DNA of 64,000 bases, taken from contig CAMFGZ010000013.1 of assembly GCA_945952105.1 (NCBI GenBank), positions 62,001 to 126,000 on the forward strand, given 5' to 3'. This document shows positions 18,736-28,207 of this stretch, one piece after another (the stretch's first letter is position 1; each line of letters opens with the position of its first letter). The stretch comes from an uncultured Rhodospirillaceae bacterium (GTDB lineage: Bacteria > Pseudomonadota > Alphaproteobacteria > Reyranellales > Reyranellaceae). The position numbers and the translations under genes are program-made. The notes below the pieces were generated by a model. That model was not told where the DNA came from. It was given only the letters and a program-made list of their open reading frames with translations, and ran no database searches.

Positions 18736-18822
18736 TATATTCTCCTGGAGGGGACGGGCGGCCGGTGTGTAGCGCCCGGCAGGAGGCGAATCCAGCCGGC
18801 ACGGGATCCGTCGTCAGGTTCA

Positions 18823-18851
18823 TTGACCCTCGTGTCGGCACTACCTACATT
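18823..18851 (+). promoter_or_regulatory. Sigma-70-type promoter candidate for hrcA
   Basis: TTGACC (18823-18828), 17 bp spacer, TACATT (18846-18851). The predicted transcription start would fall at or next to the hrcA ATG (18858), and no ribosome-binding sequence precedes that ATG, suggesting a leaderless message. I looked for a CIRCE inverted repeat here and did not find one. Confidence 0.45.
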
Positions 18852-18857
18852 TTTTCC

Positions 18858-19967
18858 ATGCAGATCAACCGAATCGGCATTCCCGGCGGTGCGCTCGCCG
18901 ACACCCCGGCGGGGCAACGGCAGGCCGCCTCCGTCGCCGAGCTGAATGAGCGCGCCCGCGAGGTGCTGCGCCATGTCGTGGAAGGCTATGTGGAGACCGG
19001 CGAGCCGGTCGGCTCCCGCGCGCTCACCCGCAAGCTCACCGAGACGCTGTCCCCCGCCACCATCCGCAACATCATGGCCGACCTGCAGGATGCCGGCCTG
19101 CTCTACGCGCCGCATACCTCGGCCGGCCGCCTGCCGACCGATGCCGGGCTGAAACTGTTCGTGAACGGCCTGCTGGAGGTCGGCAACGTCTCCGAAGAGG
19201 AGCGCGAATCGATCGAGGCGCGCTGCGCCACCTCGGGCCGCAGCGTCACCGAGGCGCTGGAGCAGGCGACGACTCTCCTGTCGGGCCTGTCGCGCTGCGC
19301 CGGCCTCGTGATGGCGCCGAAGACCGAGCAGCCGCTGAAGCATATCGAATTCGTCAATCTCGGACCCGGTCGCGCGCTGGTCGTGACGGTGACGCAGTCG
19401 GGCCATGTCGAGAACCGCGTGATCGACACGCCGCTCGGCATGCCGCCGTCGGCGCTGACCGAGGCCAGCAACTATCTCAACGCACGCCTGAGCGGGCGGA
19501 CCTTCGACGAGGCGCGGCGGCTGATCCTCGAAGACATCAAGCTGAAGCGCGCCGAGCTGAATGATCTCACGGCGCGCGTGATCGAATCGGGTCTCGCGAC
19601 CTGGTCGGGCGAACCGAACGGCGGCGGGTCGCTGATCGTGCGCGGCCAGGCGCGCCTGCTCGAGGACATCACCGCGATCGAGGATCTCGAGCGCGTGCGC
19701 ATCCTGTTCGACGCGCTGGAGCGCGGCGAGAGCTTCGTGCGCCTGCTCGAACTCGCCAACACCGCGTCGGGCGTGCAGATCTTCATCGGCGCCGACAATC
19801 CGCTGTTCGCCAACACCGGCTGCTCGATGGTGGTCGCGCCATTCCGTGATTCGCAGGAACGCATCCTGGGCGCCATCGGCGTGATCGGCCCGACCCGTCT
19901 CAACTACGCGCGCATCATCCCGCTGGTCGACTACACCGCGCGAGCGATCGGGCGCGTCGTTGGGTAA
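18858..19967 (+). CDS. hrcA: Heat-inducible transcription repressor HrcA
   Basis: 369 residues. N-terminal winged helix (LNERAREVLRHVVEGYVETGEPVGSRALTRKL) with LSPATIRNIMADLQDAGLL, then HTSAGRLPTDAGLKLFV. The GAF-like C-terminal part ends FRDSQERILGAIGVIGPTRLNYARIIPLVDYTA. HrcA represses groESL/dnaK-type operons through CIRCE. In many alphaproteobacteria grpE follows directly; here the next gene is a convergent L,D-transpeptidase 16 bp away, so grpE must be elsewhere. Confidence 0.95.
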   Translation: MQINRIGIPGGALADTPAGQRQAASVAELNERAREVLRHVVEGYVETGEPVGSRALTRKLTETLSPATIRNIMADLQDAGLLYAPHTSAGRLPTDAGLKLFVNGLLEVGNVSEEERESIEARCATSGRSVTEALEQATTLLSGLSRCAGLVMAPKTEQPLKHIEFVNLGPGRALVVTVTQSGHVENRVIDTPLGMPPSALTEASNYLNARLSGRTFDEARRLILEDIKLKRAELNDLTARVIESGLATWSGEPNGGGSLIVRGQARLLEDITAIEDLERVRILFDALERGESFVRLLELANTASGVQIFIGADNPLFANTGCSMVVAPFRDSQERILGAIGVIGPTRLNYARIIPLVDYTARAIGRVVG

Positions 19968-19983
19968 GCATCAGGACCGGTCC

Positions 19984-20592
19984 TCACCAATCCTCGTCGA
20001 AATCCTCGAACTGCTTCATGCGCTCGTCTTCCTCGGATCGAGGGGCCGCCTCCTCGTTCGCGGCGTGTGAGAGGACGCGCAGGCGCGTTTCGCGCGTGAG
20101 CAGCGGCACCAGTTCCAGGAGATCGTCGCGCGCGAAGGCGACACAGCCCTGCGTGCCGGCATAATCGTCACGCGCGATGTGGAGGAAGATCGCGCTGCCC
20201 CATTCGCCTTCCGGCGGATCGTCGTTGTAGCCGACCACGACGACGAGATCGTAGAGCCCGTCCTCGCGCCACATCTTCTCGTGGCTCCATTCATTGGGGA
20301 TGCTGACCAGCCTGTTGTAGGTCGGCGAGCGCGGGTCGTCGCACCAGCCGTCATGCTCGTTGATGGGGCGCGCGGGCAGGTTGACCTTGGGCAGGACCAG
20401 CCGGTCGTTGCGGAAGTAGATGCGGCGCAGGGGAAACTCGCCGACAGGTGTGGCCGAATCGCCCTCGACCTTGTCTTCGCGCACGCCGCCCGCGCCCACA
20501 CAGCAGCGCCAGCGCCGCTCGCCCAGCGTCGCCCATCCCAGCGCGGTGTCGGCCGAATCGGCCTGCACGATCAGCACAGTCTTGTCGGTCAT
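19984..20592 (-). CDS. L,D-transpeptidase (YkuD-fold) family protein
   Basis: 202 residues. The catalytic region SAIFLHIARDDYAGTQGCVAF contains the family His and the nucleophilic Cys of the TQGC motif, and FPLRRIYFRND/TPVGEF upstream fits the YkuD fold. The family forms 3-3 peptidoglycan cross-links or tethers lipoproteins. No clear signal peptide is present (it starts MTDKTVLIVQADS), which is atypical for a periplasmic enzyme; this group is often annotated only as a YkuD-domain protein. The acidic C-terminal tail (EEDERMKQFEDFDEDW) is also odd. It is convergent with hrcA. Confidence 0.85.
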   Translation of the reverse strand: MTDKTVLIVQADSADTALGWATLGERRWRCCVGAGGVREDKVEGDSATPVGEFPLRRIYFRNDRLVLPKVNLPARPINEHDGWCDDPRSPTYNRLVSIPNEWSHEKMWREDGLYDLVVVVGYNDDPPEGEWGSAIFLHIARDDYAGTQGCVAFARDDLLELVPLLTRETRLRVLSHAANEEAAPRSEEDERMKQFEDFDEDW

Positions 20593-20648
20593 GTTCTGGA
20601 ACTCCGGCGGCCTTCATAGAGGGTTGGACGCCGGGGCGAAAGCGACGG

Positions 20649-21494
20649 TCAGGTCCGGAGGCGCGGATTGAGCGCGTCGTTGAGCCCGTCGCCGGTCAGG
20701 TTGAGGGCGAGGGTCGTCGTGAACAGGGCGAGACCGGGGAAGGCAGCCATCCACCAGGCGCGATTGAAGTATTCCTGCGCGTTGTGAAGCATGATCCCCC
20801 AGCTCATCGCCTCGGGATCGCCGAGGCCGAGGAAGCTGAGGCTCGCCTCCAGCAGGATGGCGCCTGAAATCTGCAGGCTGGCATTGACGATGATCGGCGG
20901 CAGCGCGTTGGGCAGGATTTCCCGCACGATCAGGTCGAAGTCCGACATGCCGAGCGCCCGGGCGGCGTCGACGAACTCGCGCTTGCGCAAGGAGAGAAAC
21001 TCCGCGCGCAGCAACCGCGCCGTCACCGGCCAGGTCAGGATGCCGATCACGAACACGATGTTCCAGATACTGGAGCCGAACAGCGCCACCACGATGATGG
21101 CCAGGAAGAACTGCGGCAGGATCTGGAACATCTCGGTGACGCGCATCAGGATATTGTCGGTGCGGCCGCCGAAATAGCCGGCGATGGCGCCCACCGTGAG
21201 GCCGATCGCGTTCGAGGTGAGGACAGCGCAGAGGCCCACGATCAGCGAGGTGCGCGTGCCCAGGATCATGTTGCTGAGCACGTCGCTGCCCAGGCTGTCG
21301 GTGCCGAGGATGTGCTCGGCGCCCGGCGGCTGGAACGACGGACCCATGTCCATCGTGCCGTAGGGCGCCAGCAGTGGCGCGAAGACGGCGACGGCGACGA
21401 ACAGCGCCGCGCCCGCCAGCCCGAACAGCGCCGTCTTCTTGCGCCGGAAGCGCATCCAGACCTGGCGCGAGGGGCGGACTCGTGCGGGCACCAT
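20649..21494 (-). CDS. Opp/Dpp-type ABC permease (C subunit)
   Basis: 281 residues from the ATG at 21494, chosen because GGAGG lies 11 bases upstream and just after the stop of the previous gene. An upstream in-frame start would overlap that gene by 35 bp. Features: LLAPYGTMDMGPSFQPPGAEHILGTDSLGSD before the core, then the EAA loop EFVDAARALGMSDFDLIVREILPNALPP and LSFLGLGDPEAMSWG. Five or six membrane segments. Last gene of the operon 26536 to 20649. Confidence 0.93.
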   Translation of the reverse strand: MVPARVRPSRQVWMRFRRKKTALFGLAGAALFVAVAVFAPLLAPYGTMDMGPSFQPPGAEHILGTDSLGSDVLSNMILGTRTSLIVGLCAVLTSNAIGLTVGAIAGYFGGRTDNILMRVTEMFQILPQFFLAIIVVALFGSSIWNIVFVIGILTWPVTARLLRAEFLSLRKREFVDAARALGMSDFDLIVREILPNALPPIIVNASLQISGAILLEASLSFLGLGDPEAMSWGIMLHNAQEYFNRAWWMAAFPGLALFTTTLALNLTGDGLNDALNPRLRT

Positions 21495-21510
21495 GGCGGC
21501 CGAGGCCTCC

Positions 21511-22482
21511 CTACTGATAGCGGATGCGGGGATCGAGGAGGGCATAGAGCAGGTCGGTCACGAGGTTGCCGATGGCCACCAGCAGGGAGATGAAGATGAA
21601 CATCCCCATGAGCAGCGGATAGTCGCGCGCATTGATCGCGTCGAAGGTGAGCCGGCCGAGGCCCGGCCAGGCGAAGACGGTTTCGGTGAGGACGGCGCCG
21701 GCGATCAGCGCGCGGAATTCCAGGCCGATCACCGTGACGACCGGCAGCAGCGCGTTGCGCAGCGCATGCTTGATCATCACCGTGTTCTCGGCAAGACCCT
21801 TGGAGCGGGCGACCTTGATGTACTCCTGCCCCACCACCTCCAGCAGGCTGCCCCGCGTCAGGCGCAGGATCAGCGCGAGATTGTAAAGGGTGAGCGTCAG
21901 CACCGGCAGGATCATATGGTGGGCGACGTCGAGCACATGGTCGAAGCCCGTGTAGCCGGCACGCAGGTTGACCATGCCCTGGATGGGCAGCCAGTCGAGG
22001 TAGTAGCCGAAGCCCAGGATCAGCAGCTGGCCCAGCCAGAAGACCGGGATGGCGAAGCTCGCCAGGGAGAAGACGGTGATCGTGTTGTCGAGCAGCGAGT
22101 TGGGCCGCCGCGCCGACAGGACACCCAGCGTGACTCCCAGGGAGATCGAGAAGACGAGCTGGCTGGCCATCAGCAGCAGGGTCGCCGGCAGCCGGTCGAG
22201 GATCAGCTCCAGCACCGGTGTGTTCGATGCGAACGAATAGCCGAGGTTGCCGCTTGCGACCTGGCCGAGATAGCGCAGGAGCTGGATGTAGAGCGGACGG
22301 TCGAGACCCATCTCCGCCGTCAGGCGCGCGATCATCTCCTTGTCGGCGCCGGACTCGCCGATGATGTAGTCGACCGGATTGCCGGGCGCGAGATGGACCA
22401 GGACGAAGACGATGGTCACGGCACCGAGCAGCAGCGGGACCGTGTAGAGCAACCGCTGCAGCAGATAGAAGCCGACGGTCAT
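21511..22482 (-). CDS. Opp/Dpp-type ABC permease (B subunit)
   Basis: 323 residues. N-terminal LLQRLLYTVPLLLGAVTIVFVLVHLAPGNP is typical of the OppB/DppB family. The EAA motif QEYIKVARSKGLAENTVMIKHALRNALLP lies near residue 205, followed by LEFRALIAGAVLTETVFAWPGLGRL. Inner-membrane half-channel pairing with the 20649-21494 product. The start is three bases after the binding-protein stop. Confidence 0.94.
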   Translation of the reverse strand: MTVGFYLLQRLLYTVPLLLGAVTIVFVLVHLAPGNPVDYIIGESGADKEMIARLTAEMGLDRPLYIQLLRYLGQVASGNLGYSFASNTPVLELILDRLPATLLLMASQLVFSISLGVTLGVLSARRPNSLLDNTITVFSLASFAIPVFWLGQLLILGFGYYLDWLPIQGMVNLRAGYTGFDHVLDVAHHMILPVLTLTLYNLALILRLTRGSLLEVVGQEYIKVARSKGLAENTVMIKHALRNALLPVVTVIGLEFRALIAGAVLTETVFAWPGLGRLTFDAINARDYPLLMGMFIFISLLVAIGNLVTDLLYALLDPRIRYQ

Positions 22483-22485
22483 GCG

Positions 22486-24105
22486 CTACTTGATCCAGCG
22501 CGTCTGGTCGAACGGACCGTAGCCCGTCGGATCCCCCGGCAGGCCGGTGAGGTTGGCATTGAAGGCCACGGGGTAATAGCGATCCCACAGCCAGAAGTGC
22601 GGTACGTCCTCGGTCAGGATCTTCGTCGCCTCGTGATAGAGGACGATGCGCTTCTTCTCGTCGAGCTCCTGGCCCGCGGCGGCGAACAGCTCGTCGACCT
22701 TGGGATTGCAATAGCCCGAGGCGTTGCGGCCGGGGAGCTTCTCGATGCGCTTGCAGATGTAGAAGGTCTCCGCGCCGATCGCCGGATCGGGCCCCGTCGC
22801 GTAGGTTCCCATGGTGAGATCGAAGTCCCAGTTGCGGAACGCCGAATCGCGCCACGCCGCGGGGTCCATGCCCATGACCTTGAGATCGACGCCGATCTTG
22901 GCGAAGTAGGTGCGCATCAGCCGCGCCACGTTGTTCAGCGGTCCCTCGGACTGCGAGAAGCTGACCCGCAGCGAGAAGCGGTTACCGTTCGTGCCGCGCG
23001 GGAAGCCGGCGTCGTCCAGCATCTTCTCGGCGCGCGCTGGGTCGTAGGGATAGAGCCGGCCGTCAGCCGTGTAGAAGATCGGCTGTTCCGACGAGATCGG
23101 GCCGGCCGATACCTTGCCGAAGCCGAAGCCCGCCTTGGCCAGCATCTCCTCGCGGTTCATGGCGTAGAACAGGGCCTGGCGAACTTCCTTCTTGTTCAGC
23201 GGCGCGTTGCGCGTGTTGATGAAGGCCATGTACTCGCCGGCAATCTGGCGCTTGGCGATCGCAATCTTTACCTTCGGGTTGCCCCTGAGCCGCTCCACTT
23301 CGGCGAGCGACATCGAATAGTAAGGGATGAAGTCGATGTCGCCCTTCTCCAGCGCCAGTGCGCGCGCGGCCTCGTTGGGGATGACCTGGAAGACCAGCCG
23401 ATCGAGGTGCGGCCGGTTCTCGAGATGGAACTTCGGATTGCGCACGAAGGTGACGTGACTGCCCTTGCGGTATTCCTGGAAGATGAACGGGCCGGTGCCC
23501 ACCGGCTTCAGGTTCGCCGGGTTCTTCCGCGGATCCTCGCCGGTGTCGAAGATGTGCTTGGGAATGATCGTCGAGCTGTTGAAGTAGGCGAGGCCGCGCA
23601 ACAGCGGCGGGTAGGGATATTTGAGCTTGAAGACGGCGGTGAGCTTGTCGGTCGCCGTCATCGACTCGACGGCCTCGAAGAGTCCGGAGGCGGGGCCGTT
23701 GTACTTGCGGTTGACGTTCCAGAGACCCCAGGTCACGTCCTCGGCGGTGAACGGCTTGCCGTCGTGCCAGGTGATGTTCTCGAAGAAGCGAAACGTGTAG
23801 GTGAGGCCGTCCGGCGAGATTTCCCACTGCTTCGCGAGATAGGGCTGCACGTTGCCGTCGTCGTCGAGGCGGACGACCGTGCTGTAGACCTGCCCGCACA
23901 TGTTGCTCGACGCGATGTCTGTCGTGATCGAGGAGTTGATGACCTCGACGTCCCCCGGGAGCGCCACGACCATGGTGCCGCCCTTCCTGCCGGCCTGCGC
24001 CTGGGCGCGCGGGACGATGGCCGACGTGGCGCCGGCGCCCACGGCGGCAAGGCCGAACATCGCGAGGATCTGGCGTCTCGAGGCGGGCAGGCGGTGCGAC
24101 GGCAT
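22486..24105 (-). CDS. Opp/Dpp-type ABC substrate-binding protein (family 5)
   Basis: 539 residues from the second of two close ATGs; this one has GAGGAG at proper spacing, whereas the ATG at 24111 abuts it. The leader contains a twin-arginine motif (SRRQILAMFG) and ends AQAQAG. The SBP_bac_5 body has YLAKQWEISPDGLTYTFRF, FTAEDVTWGLWN, KPVGTGPFIF, FIPYYSM and DPARAEKMLDDAGFPRG. Periplasmic; ligands of this family include peptides, nickel and also sugars or opines, so the substrate is open. The gene sits between ATPase and permease genes, so the system is complete. Confidence 0.94.
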   Translation of the reverse strand: MPSHRLPASRRQILAMFGLAAVGAGATSAIVPRAQAQAGRKGGTMVVALPGDVEVINSSITTDIASSNMCGQVYSTVVRLDDDGNVQPYLAKQWEISPDGLTYTFRFFENITWHDGKPFTAEDVTWGLWNVNRKYNGPASGLFEAVESMTATDKLTAVFKLKYPYPPLLRGLAYFNSSTIIPKHIFDTGEDPRKNPANLKPVGTGPFIFQEYRKGSHVTFVRNPKFHLENRPHLDRLVFQVIPNEAARALALEKGDIDFIPYYSMSLAEVERLRGNPKVKIAIAKRQIAGEYMAFINTRNAPLNKKEVRQALFYAMNREEMLAKAGFGFGKVSAGPISSEQPIFYTADGRLYPYDPARAEKMLDDAGFPRGTNGNRFSLRVSFSQSEGPLNNVARLMRTYFAKIGVDLKVMGMDPAAWRDSAFRNWDFDLTMGTYATGPDPAIGAETFYICKRIEKLPGRNASGYCNPKVDELFAAAGQELDEKKRIVLYHEATKILTEDVPHFWLWDRYYPVAFNANLTGLPGDPTGYGPFDQTRWIK

Positions 24106-24139
24106 CGTCATCTCCTCAGATGGAACAGGACACGGCAGG

Positions 24140-25133
24140 TCAGTGCGTCGCGGCGGGCGTCGCCGCTGCGAGAGTGAGCGGGAAGTGACAGGCGGCCGCG
24201 CGGTCCGGCGCGAGGTCCTTCAGGGGCGGCGTCTCGCGCATGCAGATGTCCTGGCGGTGGGGGCAGCGCGGGTGGAAGGCGCATCCCGACGGCGGCCGCA
24301 GCGGCGATGGTGGATCGCCCGCCAGGATGATGCGCTTGCTGGCGGTGCCGACGCTGGGCCGCGGCACGGCCGACAGCAGGGCTTCGGTGTAGGGATGCGC
24401 CGGCCTGGCGAACAGCGCGGCGGTCGGCGCCAGCTCGACGATGCGGCCGAGATACATGACGCCGACCCGATCGCTGACGTGACGCACGACGCCCAGATTG
24501 TGCGAGATGAAGATGTAGGTGAGGCCGAGGCGCCGCTGCAGCGAGACCAGCAGATTGAGGATCTGCGCCTGGATTGAGACGTCGAGCGCCGACACGGCCT
24601 CGTCGGCGACGATGAATTTCGGGTCGAGGGCCAGGGCGCGGGCGATGCCGATGCGCTGGCGCTGGCCGCCGCTGAACTCGTGCGGAAAACGGTCGTAGTG
24701 CTCGGGTCGCAGCCCGACCAGCGACAGCAGCTCCTCCACCTTGCGCCGCCGCCCGGCGCCCTTGTGCAGGCCGTGCACGCGGAAGGCATCGCCGATGATC
24801 GCGCCCACGGCCTTGCGTGGATTGAGCGACGAATACGGATCCTGGAAGATGATCTGCATGTCCCGGCGCAGACGGCGCATCGCCGGCTTGTCGAGGGTCA
24901 GGAGATCCTGTCCGTCGAACACGATCCTGCCACCCGTCGGCTCTTCGAGCCGCAGCAGGCAGCGGCCGAGCGTGCTCTTGCCGCAACCGGATTCGCCCAC
25001 CAGACCCAGCGTCTCGCCCTTGCGCACGCTGAGGCTCACGCCGTCGACCGCCTTGACCGAATCGTTGCTGCGGTTGAACAGCCGCCCGCGGACGGGAAAG
25101 TGCTTCTTCAGCCCTTCGATCGTGAGCAGCGCG

Positions 25134-25144
<11 letters not shown>
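24140..25144 (-). CDS. Opp/Dpp-type ABC ATPase (F subunit)
   Basis: 334 residues. Walker [10 protein letters not shown] (about 52), signature [15 protein letters not shown], Walker [13 protein letters not shown], and the C-terminal oligopeptide extension with the iron-sulfur-type cysteine pattern [15 protein letters not shown]. Overlaps the preceding ATPase gene by 11 bp. It also precedes the binding-protein gene by 34 bp. Cytoplasmic motor partner of the 25134-26114 product. Confidence 0.95.
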
Positions 25145-26114
<970 letters not shown>

Positions 26115-26146
26115 TGGCGCCTCATCGATCCGATTGGTGGGCCGTC

Positions 26147-26536
26147 CTAGCTGCGGCCGGGCTCGGGCTCGCCGCGCTCGGCGTCGCTCAGCTGCAGGCG
26201 CCAGCCGTCGGGATCGCGCAGCAGCGCGTTCTTGCGGCCGGTGGCGCGAGAGGGATGGACGTCCTTGTGGAACTTGATGCCCTTGGCGACGAGGTCGGCG
26301 TGGGTCTTGTCGATGTCGATGACCTTGAAGGAGATGTGATTGATGCCTGGATTCTCCTCGGTCATGACCGAGTGGATCTCGAAGATCGGCGAATTCTCGC
26401 CCGGCATCTGCAGCTCGGCCGAGCCGCCGTGATGGTCGGTCCAGGTCAGTAGCTTGAAGCCAAGCTTTTGATAAAACTCAACGAATTCCTTCACGTCCTT
26501 CACGACGAGTTCGATGTGGTCGATGCCGACGATCAT
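26147..26536 (-). CDS. VOC-family (glyoxalase/dioxygenase fold) protein
   Basis: 129 residues from the ATG at 26536, which has GGGAG upstream. VOC pattern: [26 protein letters not shown] with candidate metal His, [26 protein letters not shown] (second His) and [12 protein letters not shown] with acidic residues. VOC proteins are metal-dependent lyases, isomerases or dioxygenases; the reaction is not readable here. It is first in the Opp-type importer operon and divergent from a GntR regulator, which suggests it acts on the imported compound. Confidence 0.85.
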   Translation of the reverse strand: MIVGIDHIELVVKDVKEFVEFYQKLGFKLLTWTDHHGGSAELQMPGENSPIFEIHSVMTEENPGINHISFKVIDIDKTHADLVAKGIKFHKDVHPSRATGRKNALLRDPDGWRLQLSDAERGEPEPGRS

Positions 26537-26564
26537 GCGTTGCTCCCTCGATGTGCAATTGCGC

Positions 26565-26576
26565 ATTGTCGACAAT
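26565..26576. promoter_or_regulatory. GntR operator candidate
   Basis: A perfect 12-bp palindrome, ATTGTCGACAAT, in the 85-bp divergent spacer between the VOC gene and the GntR gene. It carries the TTGT/ACAA half sites expected for FCD-type GntR repressors. It ends one base before a perfect TATAAT at 26578-26583, so occupancy would block the regulator promoter. Confidence 0.65.
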
Positions 26577-26577
26577 C

Positions 26578-26583
26578 TATAAT
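26578..26583 (+). promoter_or_regulatory. -10 box (TATAAT) of the GntR gene promoter
   Basis: Perfect -10 consensus 39 bases before the regulator start at 26622. No good -35 is visible at 16-18 bp upstream, because that stretch is occupied by the operator palindrome and GCAATTGC. Transcription would start near 26590. Confidence 0.5.
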
Positions 26584-26621
26584 TTACCAAATCGTGTCAA
26601 TCGACTAGTGTGCCGCCCGAC

Positions 26622-27326
26622 ATGACTGCGCTGAAAATCGCCAAGCGGCCTTCCCTCGTCTCGCTCGTCTTCGACGAACTCGAGCGGATGATCATGGACG
26701 GCACACTGAAGCCGGGTGATCCGATCAACGAAAAGGCCCTAAGCGACACCAATGGCCTGAGCCGCGCGCCGATCCGCGAGGCGTGCCGGCGGCTGGAGCA
26801 GGCCGGCCTGGTCGAGATCATCACCAACCGTGGCGTCTTCGTGCGCAAGATCTCGCGGCGCTCCGCGGAGGAGCTGTGCGAGATCAAGCTCGTGCTGAAC
26901 CGCCACATCAACAAGCTGATCCTGGAGCGCATCAAGCCCGCGCAGGTCGCGGTGTTGCGTGCGCTGGTGGCCAAGATCGAACAGCAGGCAAAGCTGGGGA
27001 ACCTGTCGCGCTACTACGCGCTGAACGAGGAGTTTCATCACAGCCTGATCGACATCGCGGGCAACGCGCGCCTGTCGGAAATCTACAAGGGCCTGAACAA
27101 GGAGCTGAACCTGTTCCGCTGGCGCGCCTTCCGCGAGGCGCCGGCGCTGGAAGACTCCATGTCGGCCCACCAGGAGATCATCAACGCTCTTGCTGCCGGC
27201 GACGACGAGACCTTCTGCCGGGTGGTCGAAGAGCATCTCGTCGCGACCAATCGCCGGATCCTGTCGCGCGATCTCGACGACGATGTGCCGGATACCGCGC
27301 CGCGGCGTATCGCGGCCAGCGGCTGA
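26622..27326 (+). CDS. GntR-family regulator, FCD subgroup
   Basis: 234 residues from the ATG at 26622 (a GTG 12 bases upstream is in frame). Winged helix: MIMDGTLKPGDPINEKALSDTNGLSRAPIREACRRLEQAGLV, then VFVRKISRRSAEELCEIK. FCD domain with LNEEFHHSLIDIAGN and SAHQEIINALAAGDD, which carry putative metal or ligand residues. Divergent from the VOC/Opp operon and 45 bp upstream of a fumarylacetoacetase-family gene on the same strand. It probably controls both units. No Shine-Dalgarno sequence precedes the start. Confidence 0.9.
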   Translation: MTALKIAKRPSLVSLVFDELERMIMDGTLKPGDPINEKALSDTNGLSRAPIREACRRLEQAGLVEIITNRGVFVRKISRRSAEELCEIKLVLNRHINKLILERIKPAQVAVLRALVAKIEQQAKLGNLSRYYALNEEFHHSLIDIAGNARLSEIYKGLNKELNLFRWRAFREAPALEDSMSAHQEIINALAAGDDETFCRVVEEHLVATNRRILSRDLDDDVPDTAPRRIAASG

Positions 27327-27371
27327 CGGGTCCCACCAGTTTCAACGCCAGTTCAATGGGAGAGTGAAGAG

Positions 27372-28073
27372 ATGGCTTATGTCGTTACGCCGCCGGCCAC
27401 GGTCGGCGTGCCGGTCCACGGGACCGGCGACCTGTTCCCGGTGCGCCGCATCTTCTGCGTCGGCCGCAACTATGCCGCCCACGCGCGCGAGATGGGCCAC
27501 GATCCCGATCGCGAGCCGCCCTTCTTCTTCACCAAGCCGGCCGACGCGATCGTGATCTGTGCCGATCCGAAGAACCCCACCAAGGTTGCCTATCCGCCCG
27601 CCACCAAGAACCTGCACCATGAGATGGAGCTGGTCGTGGCGATGAAGTCGGGTGGCGCCAACATCCCGGTCGAGAAGGCGCTGGACCATGTCTACGGCTA
27701 CGGTGTCGGCCTCGACATGACGCGCCGCGACCTGCAGAACCAGGCCAAGGACATGGGCCGCCCGTGGGACATGGGTAAAGGCTTCGACCAGTCCGCGCCG
27801 ATCGGTGAGATCTATCCGGCCGCACAGATCGGCCATCCGTCGAAGGGCACGATCCAGCTCGATGTGAACGGCAAGACGCGCCAGAAGTCGGACCTCAACG
27901 CGCTCATCTGGAGCGTGCCCGAGACGATTTCCTACCTGTCGGGCCTGGTCGAACTGGCCGCCGGCGACCTGATCTACACCGGCACGCCGGACGGCGTGGC
28001 GGCGGTGGTGAAGGGCGACACGCTGTCCGGCTTCGTCGACGGCTGCGGCACGGTTACGTGCGTGCTGGTGTAG
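27372..28073 (+). CDS. Fumarylacetoacetate hydrolase-family protein
   Basis: 233 residues, GGGAG upstream. FAH-fold: KIFCVGRNYAAH-like start (RIFCVGRNYAAHAREMGH), PFFFTKPADAI, the metal ligands in NLHHEMELVVAM and VGLDMTRRDLQ, and the C-terminal GDLIYTGTPDGVAAV. Members are acylpyruvate hydrolases, oxaloacetate decarboxylases or 2-keto-diol hydrolases that cleave C-C bonds. The mature size is that of the short FahA/YcgM group. It lies downstream of GntR, so it likely belongs to the same catabolic unit as the VOC enzyme and importer. Confidence 0.9.
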   Translation: MAYVVTPPATVGVPVHGTGDLFPVRRIFCVGRNYAAHAREMGHDPDREPPFFFTKPADAIVICADPKNPTKVAYPPATKNLHHEMELVVAMKSGGANIPVEKALDHVYGYGVGLDMTRRDLQNQAKDMGRPWDMGKGFDQSAPIGEIYPAAQIGHPSKGTIQLDVNGKTRQKSDLNALIWSVPETISYLSGLVELAAGDLIYTGTPDGVAAVVKGDTLSGFVDGCGTVTCVLV

Positions 28074-28084
28074 CTTTCATCATT

Positions 28085-28207
28085 GGACCGCGGGTCTGGC
28101 GACCTGCGGTCCGCATGAAATTCTTGTCCGTTCTGCGCGGTGCGGGCTCTCGCGCTTATGAAAGCGCTGCCGCCCGCTAACAGCTTCAGCTTCGCTGAAG
28201 CTGTTAG
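28085..28207. repeat. Composite intergenic element, copy A (hairpin, 36-bp core, hairpin)
   Basis: In the spacer between convergent genes: an 11-bp hairpin (28085-28095 with 28102-28112, one G-T pair), a core at 28117-28152, then a perfect 13-bp hairpin (28177-28189 with 28195-28207) that overlaps the metallopeptidase stop codon. The core is 28/36 identical, without gaps, to 45134-45169, which is likewise followed by CTGCCGCC and a long hairpin. It probably belongs to a dispersed family placed just after stop codons. Confidence 0.5.
28177..28207. terminator. Perfect 13-bp hairpin between convergent genes
   Basis: CTAACAGCTTCAG pairs exactly with CTGAAGCTGTTAG around a 5-base CTTCG loop (position 28190 and 28194 can also pair). 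It includes the TAA of the convergent zinc metallopeptidase gene. There is no T-run on either side, so it would be a bidirectional, non-classical terminator or an mRNA 3'-end stabiliser. Confidence 0.5.

Noticed and set aside
18736..18857. CIRCE element before hrcA
   Set aside because: No TTAGCACTC/GAGTGCTAA inverted repeat was found in the spacer.
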